Assembly: GCA_902702965.1 (NCBI GenBank)
Contig: CACRXP010000017.1
Span: forward strand, 1,039,993 to 1,103,992
DNA: 64,000 bases
Direction: 5' to 3'
Source: Spirometra erinaceieuropaei
Lineage: Eukaryota > Platyhelminthes > Cestoda > Diphyllobothriidea > Diphyllobothriidae
This document shows positions 24,796-36,700 of the stretch, piece after piece. Under the pieces are notes generated by a model that made no database searches, had not been told where the DNA came from, and worked only from the letters and a program-made list of their open reading frames with translations. Every line of letters starts with the position of its first letter. Position 1 is the stretch's first letter. A program made the position numbers and the translations under genes.

Positions 24796-27700
24796 ATGGA
24801 CTTTACTTCTATTCAGTCGGATAGTCCTCCCTTGGTAACACCCGATGGAATAATCAAGAGAGAAGAATGTTTTTTTCCGACCCGAAGCATGCCGACAACT
24901 CTAGTACACGGTGAGTTTGCGCAATCTAGGTTTTTTATTGGGATTAATAATGATCTGATTTTAGGCTTTTTTCTGCATTTGGAAGAAGTCTTCTCAGCAG
25001 TGCTTGAAAATCTTCGAAAACCTTAAATTCAGACATATTTACCGTTGCTACTTCTAAAAATAGAAGTCTGAGTGGGTGCGAATGTGCGTTAGACATAAAA
25101 AATGTGTGGATCAAACCACCAGGCCGGTGACGAGGCACAAATGACAGAAGTCTGTTATTTTATGCGTTTCTTTTAAAAAGGGCCTTACTATGTAACTGTG
25201 AGGGTTTAGTGCAACTGGCAGAAAGTGACGGAAGGATTTCACACAAAAGATTAATAACAACCAGACTTAACAATCAGCAATATTAAGATTTCAGTAAGAA
25301 ATACCGCGTTAACTCTCAATTATATACGCACGACACGAAGAAAGCAGATGAAGTTGAATTTTCACCAACTGTAAAAGACAGTTGTTATCCCGGGTTGCCT
25401 CGTCGATAAGAGAAATTGTCCACGATAGTCACTAAAACGGCCTTCTCAAGACAAGTGTCGAAATTAACGGGTCATTGTCAATCAGTCGCAACCCATCACA
25501 TATAAGTGCTACGCAACTCCGAAATAACAATTAACAACCCCAGGCGATAAAAAATATTTAAAAGGAAATATTGCGTTGATTAGAAAGGAAAAAATTTAGA
25601 CAGGCGGAAATTCCGTAATCGACAGAAATCGTTGTAAATGATCGAACTCCTGTTTTATATGTATGGAAGGCGTGTCCAGGCAGAGACCTAAGTAAATAAA
25701 GTGGCATAAGTAAAATAACGTTTGAAAATAGTTCCCTAGTAAAGTCTGCGCTTAAATATCCTCCAGAATTTAGTCTAACGTCAAGTATAACAGTTAACAA
25801 ACAGCTTGCAGTTTAAGTAGAGATTCCAAAACGTTTTCGTGAGACCTTGCTGTATTCTGTCCGCGGTTACATTGTTGGAGTTGCGGTTGACTAAGGGAAA
25901 CAGGATTGCGCTTGATTTTTCTGATAGACACTTCACAGGAATAAAGGTTTTATTGAGATGACATGTTGAATGGATGGTCAGTGATTTTTTAATTTGAATA
26001 GAATTGACGAAAGCAATCACAAACATACCACTTTGTGTATACTTAGAAGTTTCTTCCGTGAAAATAATTCGCGGTTTTTCTGATGCGGAGATCGGTTGAA
26101 TTCCAGACCGTCCTAGAAATCTCGGCGAGAACTTCATGGTTTTCAGTGTTCCAAATTGACTGTTCACAAAGGTAGATTCTGTAACTATGTGTTTGTCAGA
26201 GCCTACATAATAAGATATGTCTTAAAAGAATTTACTGTTGCTCATTCTTTCTAATGCTGACGGCCGTTTAGATCATATTTTTACACTCACTTTGAGATGG
26301 AGCTTCATCGTCGAGAAAAATGAACGTCCACGACAAAAGTCGGTAATGAATACATTCTAGATCAGTTAAAAACGTCCCCTAATTGTTACCTATCTAAAAA
26401 GCGCTTCAATAAGGTAGAGCGCAGACGGATTTTTACGTAATTTACCTTCGTCTACGTAAAGTCAAGGTAGAATTTATATCGTTTGGCCAGCTTTCTCATT
26501 TCCCTGAGAAATTGTGGCAATTTTCCTGCTGCAAACGAAAGAACTCACTATTATTTTGGTGTTGGAGCTATTTCCGCTATATTTGCCTACTTATAGGCTG
26601 TGTTCTGTGGTTGCAAATGCACAACAGATTGGCAACAGAATACGAGGCCACTGCCAACACATGACAATCTTCTGTCTGTTTGGCTTCTAGATTACGCATT
26701 AGCAGAAACTAAACTTTACGAAAGGCATCCTATCAAATGCCTAAAAGTTGAATAGTCCCTTGGTGGAGGGTTATTCTGGTGGTAATTTCTGGAGCATTTG
26801 CAAAGGGCAGGAAATTGTAGGAACTTTTAAACAAAAGGGTTGTCTGTACGCCTTATTACTGTTTTTAGGGAATGGAATCATAGAGGTTTGTAAATCCAAC
26901 TGTTGAAATCGACAAAACGCATGGTTTCCTAAAAATAATGAGTTTGCCTAAATCCCGCTTGTCAGACTTGCGGCCACGAAAATAAAATAGATTGTTAAGT
27001 ACGACGAGTCCCGTTTGGCAAAATATATCAAATGTAGACTGTTATTTCAGAGACTGAACTGCACTTATTTACTGTATGTTGTATAGAGAGCCAGTACAGC
27101 CCTAAATCTTTGGGGAAAAGTAGAGCAAAGTCAAAGCCCTAGTGCCTTAACCATTTGGTTGCACTTGTTTGGTCAAGTAGAATGAATAAAACCGTTGCTG
27201 GCACTGTTGTTATTATCTTGAGGATTTCTCGTGTGTTTTCATTGCTTCACAGACCACTTAGTCGGCATCATCGCTTTCATTCAGCCTTTGTCGGAAGTCA
27301 TGAAGTCTCGAAAAAAATTTCAATGCTCATGGGTTAGATTGTAAAATGACTAGCCAGGGACGTACTGCCGACCCTAATTACACATGATGGTCTACGGACC
27401 TTCGATTTTGCATTTTTTCGGAGGATCAATTGCTATGGTTGATGATGTGCTTTCTCCTTAGACAACACGTTGACCATTAGTTATCGTCTTCACATGTATT
27501 CACCAATTTAAAACGGTTCGCCTAATCTACATAGATTAATGTCGGTCATTATTGCCTAAGTTTCAGCACCTACTGGATGCTTGCGTCTCTGAAGTGCTAT
27601 GGGACGTTGTTGTAGAATGAAAACACGAGATAAAAGAGAATTTTGCTATAATGCATTTTCCCGAGAGTTTTCATGGAGCAAAAATTAGAGGTTATGTCCC

Positions 27701-30384
27701 GCCGAAACATACAAAATCAAATTTCTACTATTTATGCGAACTCTGGCGTCTTCAAGTTAGAGATTAAACTAATGAAGAAACACCTTTTAAGGCATATTAG
27801 CTAGGTTTCGCTTCAGCCATCGTGACCATGTTTAGTCCGTCCTTTGTTGACAACTGAATTAGGTAGACCATCTAGAGTTTTTAAGCATGCACTTTTAATT
27901 CAGACCATACGATGATAATCTGTGATTTCTGAAACTAGGTCCAAAATCACCAAACAGGTCAAGATTTGAATAGCGTCCATAGAAAGAACTTCTGTTTTGT
28001 GCAGCCTTGTTCTAAGTCATGTTTACCAGAATTAGCTGGTGAGATCTGCCTATCCTATTGCATTTATCTGCTTTAACGTTTCACTCTCGTGCTTCTGGAA
28101 TATTCATGGAATTTCTGGAAAAGTTGGGACCAAACTCATGCCTTAATGGTTTTTACGGCTTTCTTAGTTTTCTGTTGGTGATTTCGCATCCAACGCTTAG
28201 AAAAGGAAGGCACTGGAATCTACCGTACTTACTAACATGGAAAATTTATATTGTGTAGATTGTGGAGACTTGCTTAACAATGCATTTTACTTGAGTGAAT
28301 AAGGACGTACACAAGACGGACCTCTTTTGTAAGTCGTCGCCCAAAATGCCATTTTCTTCGCGTTGTAGAAACCGAAACAAATTCCATATATAATGAGCGA
28401 TGTGAGGCTTATTCTCGGTCCACTTTTGACGGGTTTGAGCAGCTTCTAGACCCGGAACCTACCGCATCCCGAATCCCATACGGAGCCCTCCAAGATTACA
28501 ACTACGATTGGGACATCGACAGCAAATTGAGTGATCGGTATAGTTCGCCAACCTTGAGTGAAATGACGGATCAAGAGCGAAAACCTCTCTCAGAGTGTCT
28601 TAGTGATGCACAATTTGAACTGGGTATTCACGCTCCGCGGTTTCAGGAGTGGCATCCCTATATTCAATTAACCGCCAATGACCGAAATCCAAGTGATGAA
28701 TCAACACAGGCCGGTTGCTACGGCTTTTCAGAGTACAGCCAGGATTCTGCGTTTGGGTGCATTCCAAACGAATTCAAGCCAATCGATTCCAGAAAGGCTG
28801 CAACTCCAGCGACCGAGTGTCCCAGTGTACTGGCGGAAGGTACGAACATCTGCTACGTAGAGCGCAACAGTAGGGACCAGGCCCAAGACATCTCCACGTG
28901 GCACTCGGTGAAAGGACCAGTTTCCTATCGTTCATATACCACAGAAGCAGTCCAGCGCACTGACTTGCAGGATGTTGAGAGCCGAACTAAAATCATGCCC
29001 AACAAATCTTTTGAAATTAGACGCAAGGACTCGAGTGTAAGTTTTGTCTTTAAAATGTACATGGTCACCATTACTGCTTGATCCTGCACTTTCTAGATTG
29101 AATGCAAATATTTAGAAAGTATGATTGGTTGTTCGGAATTCTTCTATTCTGGCTATATAGTGAGTGAACAGATAACAAAAAGTAGTAAATACTCACTAGT
29201 CCTGTCGTTTCTTAGGTCTTCTCGAACCAAACATTCAAAACCAATCAGACGCCAAGTATGAGGTTTTTACATAAGAAAACAAAGTTTTTAAATCTTTTAT
29301 AGATAAAAGGAGTAGTTTCATTCATCAGCGTCCACCCAGATTGTCAATACGTCTTTTCTATTTTAGCCGTAGCTTGTTAATCCTAATTGTGCAAAGGCCT
29401 GGTAATCGAGAATCAATGAAATCTTTAAAGTCCTGTTTTACAGCATTGTCGGAATTGAATTGTTTTCCCATTAAATATTTATTCAAATTCCAGAATAAGT
29501 AGCAGTCAGTGGGGGCAAGATCTGCCAAGTATGGTGGATGGCGGAGAACTTCCAACTTCCGCCCAATCCTCCTTGGGCAGTCAGCTTACTGTGTCAAGCT
29601 TAGTGGATTCCAGACATTTCAGTAGGTTGAGGGGGGAGGTAACTCGGCTCAAATGTGACTAAACTCACGTCCCACGGTGGGGCCTTGTGCTTCAGGTGGC
29701 TAGAGCGTTGGCTGTCCTAAAGCCTCCCCTTGCTGTCGTAGATTCAAATCCCACTAAGGCGCCGAGTTCTGCACTGTGGGATCAAAATGAATAAGTGAAA
29801 ATGACAGTAGAATGGGCCCAGGTGTGTCTTCGGCAATTGAGTCGACTTTCTGTGATGGAGAATTGGATCCCCTCGCATCTTACATGATGGACTGTTTCGG
29901 GCTTTTGACGTTTTGGCTTTTCCATACACTGAAGTAGATCCTATTCTTATGCCCATTTAACCATTAATTTCGTTCTCCCCTGCAGGCTGAGGATTGGATC
30001 TGCAGCGACGTCAAGCCTCCATTCCCCATGAGATGTCGAAATTCTAGAGCAGACGAACTGTCCCAATATGCATTTTCCACTTACACCGACCTCTCCTTCC
30101 CCGACCGTGAACTCTCCATCGAGGCGCGTAAACGAATAAAGAATAATGCTGCTTCGCGTAGATCACGCGCTTGCCGAAAACAGCGTTTCAAACTCATGGA
30201 AATGCAGGTCAACCGGCTGAATAGGGCCAACAGCAGTCTACAGGAGTTTCTTAGAGAATTAGATTATCTTCTGTTAGAAGCCAAGGAAATACTTCTACAA
30301 CAAGCCACTAAGTTTAACGACAACACAAGAGAGCAAGACAATCAGACATTTTCCCGCATCAGTATTGTTCGGAGCCCGTCTTAA
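24796..30384 (+). CDS. bZIP transcription factor, three exons (gene 1)
   Basis: Exons 24796-24910, 28369-29036 and 29986-30384 give 393 residues. ATG 24796 sits in a good context (AAGATGG); an in-frame ATG at 24721 is possible but weaker. Exon 1 ends in phase 1 before GTGAGT; exon 2 starts after TTGTAG with two bases that complete a Glu codon and ends in phase 0 before GTAAGT; exon 3 follows CTGCAG. The C-terminal exon carries a basic region (about 309-328, RKRIKNNAASRRSRACRKQR) with the N-x-A-x-x-x-S-R DNA-contact pattern, then a zipper with Leu at about 339, 346 and 353 and Ala at 360. The N-terminal two thirds is Ser/Asp/Glu-rich and probably disordered or activating. The basic region most resembles C/EBP, PAR or CES-2-like bZIPs; the subfamily is not settled. 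Exon 1 assignment rests on phase, splice sites and composition. Confidence 0.8.
24911..28368 (+). other. Intron 1 of bZIP gene 1
   Basis: A 3458-base AT-rich intron in phase 1, from GTGAGT at 24911 to the AG at 28367-28368. Frames inside it (25558-25800 and 25781-26167 minus, 27155-27337 plus) carry no recognised domain. Confidence 0.55.
29358..29570 (-). pseudogene. mariner transposase C-terminal remnant
   Basis: The minus strand reads LRHPPYLADLAPTDCYLFWN then KYLMGKQFNSDNAVKQDF. This matches the mariner PPYSPDLAPSDYHLF block that carries the last catalytic Asp of the DD34D triad, followed by the KRF-x-S-x-x-x-VK segment. Only the C-terminal end remains. It lies within intron 2 of bZIP gene 1, on the opposite strand. 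Confidence 0.75.
29664..29960 (+). repeat. tRNA-derived SINE-like sequence
   Basis: GTGGCTAGAGCGTTGGC (29696-29712) resembles a pol III box A and GATTCAAATCC (29741-29751) a box B (GGTTCAAATCC with one change), at tRNA-like spacing. A short unrelated tail follows. No complete cloverleaf is seen, so it is a SINE or tRNA pseudogene and not a functional tRNA. It lies in intron 2 of bZIP gene 1. The 3' limit is a guess. Confidence 0.5.
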
Positions 30385-30810
30385 GAATCGGAAACTAAGT
30401 CGTAATTTACTGCGTTATCTTTTTATACAATCTTTGATACTGTGCGACCATATCTTGTTTCGAAAACATTCCTTATTTTTGATAATGTTGTATATTTCTA
30501 AAGTCGTTAAAAATTACTGCTGCCTTAGTCGGAAACTCTGGTTCGCATCGTAAGCCAATGCAAGCATGTGTGTGCTAGTTTATAAGGTACTTAGTGTGAT
30601 CACTTCGGTTGAAAGAGCTTTAGCATTTTCGGGAAATATATTATGATAAATTTGAGGGGTAATGATTTCTTGCTTGCCTAGAAAGAAATACGCACTGGAG
30701 TCCAGGGAAGGCGAAAAAATGAGATTTCCCGTCAACTTTCTATATTTCTCCTTAAGTCATGATAAATGTCAAAAGAATAGGGGGCGTTCACCGGGAGGGG
30801 TTTATTGGAG
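30385..30810. other. 3' flank of bZIP gene 1
   Basis: AT-rich sequence after the stop codon, presumably 3' UTR and flank. No clear polyadenylation signal could be fixed. Confidence 0.3.
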
Positions 30811-30855
30811 GTCCGACGTTTCAAGTAGATGATTCGTCTACCCATTTTCAGGGAC
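30811..30855 (-). ncRNA. Hammerhead-like motif F (degenerate)
   Basis: Minus strand: GTCC (30855-30852), then CTGAAAA (30851-30845), a stem II with GTAGA paired to TCTAC, GAAAC (30822-30818), GTC (30817-30815) and GGAC (30814-30811). Stem I, GTCC with GGAC, is perfect. Only G8 of the CUGANGA core is changed (to A), which should kill cleavage. The sequence around it (CGACGTTTCAAG) resembles Penelope-like ends. Confidence 0.45.
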
Positions 30856-31720
30856 TGGAAAGTCCTGTGCACAGCTCCCCTTTATAATGGCGCTCTTTGA
30901 TTAATGCGTGATCTGCCAATGCCGCCTGTGTGACTGCATGATAAATGATTAAACGAGGGACGTATGCCTTAAATATAATTTGTTGATTGAAAGTATCAAA
31001 AAGCTTAAAAAAATAAAATACTAAAAGTTTGATGGTTGTCGTCTGTACTCCCAATACGCACCCATCACTTCGAAGCCATCAGGCAAATTATGCGACTGAA
31101 CAAGGCAAGACCTACAGCATAAAGTAGATTGTAGTGAAAAAAACACATCAGATGGAAAAACAGGATCTTATTCCTCCAGGCCTCCAACGTTTTGTGAATT
31201 ATAGGGTCTCTGCGGTGCTGCACTTAAAGGACTTAAAACGTTATAAATGCCTAACAATGTTTTGAGAGGATTTAGATATTCAAAAAGTGAGTTAGAGTAA
31301 GGATGGGGCCAGCATTCATGTCATGTCTAAAAAACAAAATTAGGTTGCATTTTTGAAAGCCAAGTTGCCTCAGTGTACGAAAACAAAGATCAAATAAATG
31401 GTTCCCAGTGCGTTGCCAACATCAATCTCATACATCAGCTCGACAGACGTTACTCAACTGAACATAGTACCATTTGCAGCGTTGTATGTGTCCGGCGATC
31501 TGCGCCCTAAATTGCTATCACAAGGATAATGTTCGACGTCAAGGTTTAGGTGTCCCGGTTAGCTTTCTATTTTCTTTGCACATGAGTTTAATCTACCCGC
31601 GCAAGTGTGTTTATTTATGGAGAAATTATATTGGACAATTTTAAAACAACTTGCTAAAGTAAACACTCTCGAAATTATGTGAAAATTCCATGTAACGCTT
31701 GAAAAGCTGATTGCAAACAT
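30856..31720. other. Unrecognised intergenic DNA
   Basis: No gene-like frame or repeat was recognised. Confidence 0.3.
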
Positions 31721-31721
31721 T

Positions 31722-31920
31722 TGTTCTCGGTACTCCATCATGAGGCCACTGCGATTACATGAAGACTGAATATGTGAGTCATGGATAGAGTTTATATGTG
31801 GGAACGCGTGTGAGTAACTTCGTCCCCCTTCACGCCCGGAACACACATAAAACCTATCCATGGCCCACATATTCACTCCATACAACTGCAGTGGCCTGAT
31901 GATGGAGTACCCAAAATATC
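31722..31920. repeat. Inverted repeat with hammerhead-like motif at each end
   Basis: The arm beginning GGTACTCCATCATGAGGCCA (31729) matches the reverse complement of the arm ending at 31911, and similarity continues inward about 60 bases (both arms contain AATATGTG and ATGGATAG). In the right arm CTGATGA (31896-31902) is followed by TGGAGTACCC, AAAATATC; in the left arm (minus) CTCATGA, TGGAGTACC, GAGAAC. Both look like weakened hammerhead cores with a two-pair stem II. Confidence 0.5.
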
Positions 31921-32617
31921 AGTCTGTCAAAAGTTGGATATACGTAGTTTCAAGTTCTATCAGTTTCGAGCATCATTACTTACCACAGTCTCCTTTCATT
32001 TAGACAAGTCAGGGTGCATGCAAACATTTGCGTAAGCAGAACTACAGATCGGCTCCCAGCTTAACAATCCTCGAAGACCGAAACGAAATCTAGTCTTCCA
32101 GATATTCAAACGTCAATAACTCTAAATGAGTTTCTAACAGAGGCTCTCCCGCCATCTGGAAGAACCGATTGTCAAAATTAGCATACTCTATAAGCCATGA
32201 CATGCAATCATGAACTGATATGGGTAAAAACACATGGCTCGATTTTGCAAAAAGGAAAGAAGCTATGCTTGCTGAGTCAGTATGGACGGAAATGAAGAAT
32301 GCGTCTAAGGCAACCATAAGCGTATGCTGGTATGCAGATTTGCAGTACTGGGTGGAATACACGAAGATAAAAATAACCTCTTAGTCGAAATTGGTAGACG
32401 ACGAACCTCAGAGGATATGACCTTCAGCTAAGCATCTGGACTAGCTACTGTTTATAGACAATGCAAGGAAGCAAAGCTTGTTTTAGTGAGTTTCAAACAA
32501 GGACTAGTCAGTCTGTCAGCATGCCGTCATATGAGGATAAAATTTAAGTTGAGTTATTTGAACTTCATGCAAATTCACCTACTGTTTGTATTTTCAAGCT
32601 CGTTTCGGTCAGATCAA

Positions 32618-32810
32618 ATGGAAGAAAACAGTTTTACTGGTCGAGTTATGCTTGTTTCCGATCGAATTTCTACTAACAAATGTCCTAACATGGAGAATGC
32701 AGACAAAAAATATACAGACTTTAACATACACGCTTCTATAGATGTCCTCGCTCGTGCAATGCAAGTAAAGCAAAGACTTTTCAGGAGTTTTCAATACGAT
32801 TTAACTCAGA
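32618..32810 (+). other. Candidate coding exon, unassigned
   Basis: A frame from ATG 32618 (CAAATGG) encodes MEENSFTGRVMLVSDRIS and, further on, ASIDVLARAMQVKQRLFRSF, and could be followed by a donor (AAAG-GTGTAT, phase 1). Its composition is protein-like, but no domain is recognised and no downstream exon could be joined. It may be chance. Confidence 0.2.
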
Positions 32811-33984
32811 AAGGTGTATGCAGCTGCGATATTCCACATCACCTTCCCTCCCCCCCAAAAAAAGGCTGAGCCGCTACTGCACGTGGTTTATTATTCCAGC
32901 TGCACTGGGTCCGTGTTAGTCCTTGATTATAACTGTGCATGTCTGTGCCGCGAGTTGATAGAGGCCCATACCGCATCAACCACTGTGCCTAGTTTTATAA
33001 CTAGTCGGTTGACAGTTTCAAGCGTGTGAATGCTGCATGGAAGAGGGGCATTAGAGTGAGGGCATTACCAAAAGACCCTTTTTGTGACCATCAAGCATGT
33101 CGCTCTCTCATTGTAAGGCGTCAGATGAGCATGAACTTACCAGTGGGCTTTAAATGCCATGCCTTAGACTATGACCAGCTGAGGGACGCTTGTTTCTTCT
33201 ATGAAATGAAAGTCAAACTGCAACGGCTGTTCTTCAGTGTGGCCTTTATAGCAATTTGGCTTGTGCGAAAACGAGAACTTCCTGCCTTCTTTAAGCCTAG
33301 TTTATGTAAAGTTGGCGGTTAGGTCGAGGGCGATACGCATAGACGAGCTTTTAAATTATGTAAACCAATGCGTCCACGCACTTTCCTGTTTCAGTTTCAG
33401 TTTATTTGAGGGAAATATAGGTGTTGAACCTGTGAACTCCCTATTTGTTACGAGGAAGCGAACTATATCAAAAATGTGAAAATGGAAACCCAAAACAGCT
33501 ACAGAGTTTCTTCAGATTGGCAAAGTTTTCGAAACCGGACAGATAACCGAATTGTTCCAAGTGTTAAAAACATTAACGTTACTAAATGTGCTGTACAGTA
33601 GCCTGTCTATGCATAATTGGTGCTATCTCAGTTTCTGAGGGAGACAAACTGATTGCCAACACTCAAATTCAGAAATTGTGCTATGCCATTGGAACACGGT
33701 ACTGGTGTGAATGGTGAGTTGAAAACAAGCATGTACAGCAGAATTTATTGGGGCCAACAAATTTCGTGACGGCTTTTCAACTGCAACCCGTCTCTGCATA
33801 ACATAGGTAACGAATCAAAGCGCACGGCAGTATGAATTTGTACAGAATGGCAGTGCATAGGAGTAAGGTCAAAGTTCAAAATAATCAATAATCAGATAAG
33901 ACGTCCACATAGGCATCAAAAAGGAAAAAGGGGAGACGAAATATTAACAACAAATCACAATCAGGGGAAAATAGAGGCGTGAGA
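32811..33984. other. Unrecognised intergenic DNA
   Basis: A C-run followed by an A-run lies at about 32850-32865. The frame 33026-33322 has no known motif. Confidence 0.25.
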
Positions 33985-34449
33985 TCACCAGGGCAATTGC
34001 AGGTTGATCACGTGATCTAACTGCTTGTACAGGTCTGGTTTCTCCCTCCGTATGTAGGCTGCTTCCAAATAACGCAAGGTTCGAGTTGTACGTGCTCGGA
34101 CAAGTACTCGAAAGGATGCTTTAGGGTCGACAACATGACCGCTATCTAACAGGTGTTTCGTTATAGACGAACGGGGGGTTCTATTTTCCTGTTTAAAAGC
34201 CAATTAGGCAAATGCTCAGCGGCCCTGGTTGCCAGTTGCCTTTGCGTTCGCCCAATGTACTTGCATCCGCAAGTGCATGCGAATTCATACACACAATTGG
34301 GGGTGGCGTGCATTGGCAAGGCGTCCTTTGCCCGGTTAATTGGAAGGCTTTTTGTGGAACTGATGAAGATAAGCTCTGCTGCGTTGTACGTTCTTTCTAT
34401 AGTGCAACGCAAGCGTCGCTTGATTGTGTTTGAACGTTGTCACCCTTAA
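33985..34449 (-). pseudogene. Penelope-like GIY-YIG endonuclease remnant 2
   Basis: The minus strand reads NCVYEFACTCGCKYIGRTQR then LATRAAEHLPNWLL, the GIY-YIG core (VYEF ... KYIGRT). A frameshift near 34170-34200 then leads into SSITKHLLDSGHVVDPKASF and LRYLEAAYIRREKPDLYKQL. The sequence upstream (RTYNAAELIFISSTKSLPIN) looks like the linker of the same ORF. One frameshift in about 150 codons makes it younger than the other PLE pieces here. No reverse transcriptase was found upstream. Confidence 0.75.
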
Positions 34450-35574
34450 AAGGTAGACATATTATAACGGGCTTCTTCGGAACGGACTGTTCCGTCAACT
34501 TTGGCCGTAAATGGTTGCTGCGCAAGTCAAAGTTACTAGAAATAAATCACATACAAACCACCATTATGTCTTATTTGAGGCCGTCGTGCTCTCGTTCCAT
34601 TTGCTGTCACAATCTGAAGGACAATACTAATTAAAGTGCAAACTAGCTTAGATCAACCTGAAGATCAAAAGCGAACAAATCAATAGATGTACTAAGCTTA
34701 TTTGAGTAAACGTGTGGGCATAATTTTCGAGGTTCAAAGTCAACGGCAAGGCACATTCTGTCACTTTAAAGACTGAGTTTAGTGCTTTTCTCTAGTCTTC
34801 TTGACCTTTTCTGGATATTTTCCCCTCGAGCTTGGATAATTAAGCTGTTGGATGTTTCTAATGCTCAAAATTTATTGTCTCAGTTTTCGCCATCCCGTTC
34901 TCCGAGTTATGTCACATAAAAGATGCTGGTGCAAGTTATCAATAAAAATGTGAATGGAAGGGACACCAGTGTAATTTGCTTGGAAGCATTAGGAATTTAA
35001 ATGCACCTTCCCTAGTTTTGCTAGATATATAAGGAAGGTCCTCGTGCATTATGTCCTAAAATACCATAATTTAGAGGATTATTTGGCGAGTCTACGTGTG
35101 TTTTCGATACCTCCTCACTGTGCCATTGCATCCGTATGGGAATGGCGGTCAAGTATATCATTTGAAGGATAAACGAAACCGATTACAGTCCGTCCTTTCA
35201 TACACGTGGTGTGTGGTAACAGAGGAGAAGAAATAAGAGACAGTGAGTAAGGAGGCATTGAGGATTAGGGGAATTATGTAAGGAGGGTGCAGAATGCTGC
35301 GTGCAATTAGCCGATCTTTTGCTAAGGTAGACGGTGATTTTGTGCCAGGTTCTTTGGTACGTACACGACCTGATGACAGTCGCCTGTGCTGCTTCTAGCA
35401 CACACTGACCCAGTGGCTTAAAATAGTTCGGTTGGAACATGTAGATCACATGGAAGGCTTCGCAGGCATCCACAAACTTTATAAAATTTAATAAAGCATA
35501 ACATATCCATCCTTCAGGCATAATATTTTAAGAAGTCGCACCTTCCTGTCAAACTGGTGCAAGAAGGTTATTTT
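34450..35574. other. Unrecognised intergenic DNA
   Basis: No gene was recognised. The minus-strand frame 35198-35521 has no motif. Confidence 0.25.
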
Positions 35575-35822
35575 TGTGTAATGTTCTATAGAATTGATTT
35601 ATGCTTATACGGTTTCGAAAATCAATGGGGAACATTTTTCTCCTATTGTGGTTTCTACAGGCGGCCGGAATAAGGTGCATTCGCATAGCGGCATCCGGGT
35701 GCGACTGAAATATTTGGAAAACATGCTGCCTGATAATCTATACAAAACGCCAGCCAAATAATCCTTTTTAGTCGAAAAGACATTGCAAAATGTTGTCTAA
35801 CATTTCATGAGATAGGGCAGCC
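35575..35822. mobile_element. Half of a long-inverted-repeat element (diverged)
   Basis: The sequence follows the right arm of the 16529-17523 element in order: a piece like TTTCGAAAATCAATGGGGAA, then GTGGTTTCTACAGGCGGCC, GTGCATTCGCATAGCGGCAT, and an end like AACATTTCATGAGATAGGG. No matching left arm is present, so this is a truncated old copy. Confidence 0.5.
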
Positions 35823-36189
35823 AGAATTCTTGATTTGACTGTTTGTGAAATTACTAGATATCGAGAGGCGCTTTTGCGAAAATGCCGATTTCTAAGTTGA
35901 AAATGAGATCGAGTCCTTAAACAGTGCTGATTAGCGTGTTCGTTTGTCAGCTCTATTTCTGGAAGGCTTTTTAGCGCCGAAAACAAAGGGCGTTTTATTT
36001 TGTAAGCAGTAGTGATACCAGTGGTACACTGGTAACGAATAAGAAGCCTACAACAATATGAACCTTCACAGAAAATCATTGCAAGTGGTAGGATTGTTGT
36101 TTGGTGCACACAGACCAATAAATGAAAATTGCGATTTAAAAAAACAATATAAGAAAGAAAAAGGGAGATATAAATAGAAGGAACGAGGG

Positions 36190-36700
36190 ATTGCTATGGC
36201 AAATTTAGATTGTCCGCGCGGTTTATCTGCTTGCATAGGTCAGATTCCACCCACCATGTGTAGGCTACTTCTACGTAGCGCAATGTTCGAGTTGTTTGTG
36301 CCCGAGCAAATACCCGGAAGGATGTTTTGGGTCCTCTTAAAGCTACTTCATGGGCAAAGAATGACTTGCCAACGCACGCCAACTCTATTTGTCTTTATGA
36401 ATTCACATTAACTTGTGAATGGAATCACACTGGGCAAACGCAAAGGCAAATGACAACCAGATCAGTCGAGCCCCTGACTAAATGGCTCTTAAAAGAGTAA
36501 AAAAGTTATTTCTTCTATTACGAAACACCTTCAAGACAGCGGTCACTCGGATGAGCCCGGAGTATCCATCCGAGTACTTATCCGGCATGAACAACTTGGA
36601 CATTGCGCTAACCGGAAGTAACTGACACATGACAGGAGAAATTCGACCTATGCAAACAGCTATACCACGTGATCATTCTCAACTTGTTCTGATAATCCTC
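36190..36700. pseudogene. Rearranged Penelope-like GIY-YIG remnants, inverted pair
   Basis: The minus strand at 36382-36194 reads TSFRVFARAQTTRTLRYVEV and ends SDLCKQINRADNLNLP, the C-terminal tail of the GIY-YIG protein at 33985. The plus strand from about 36420 to 36690 has the neighbouring part of the same protein in broken frames (KWLLK, later a piece like EKFDLCKQLYHVIILNL). Around 36345-36410 the minus strand resembles the plus strand of 34290-34340, so an internal inversion has occurred. Confidence 0.5.
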
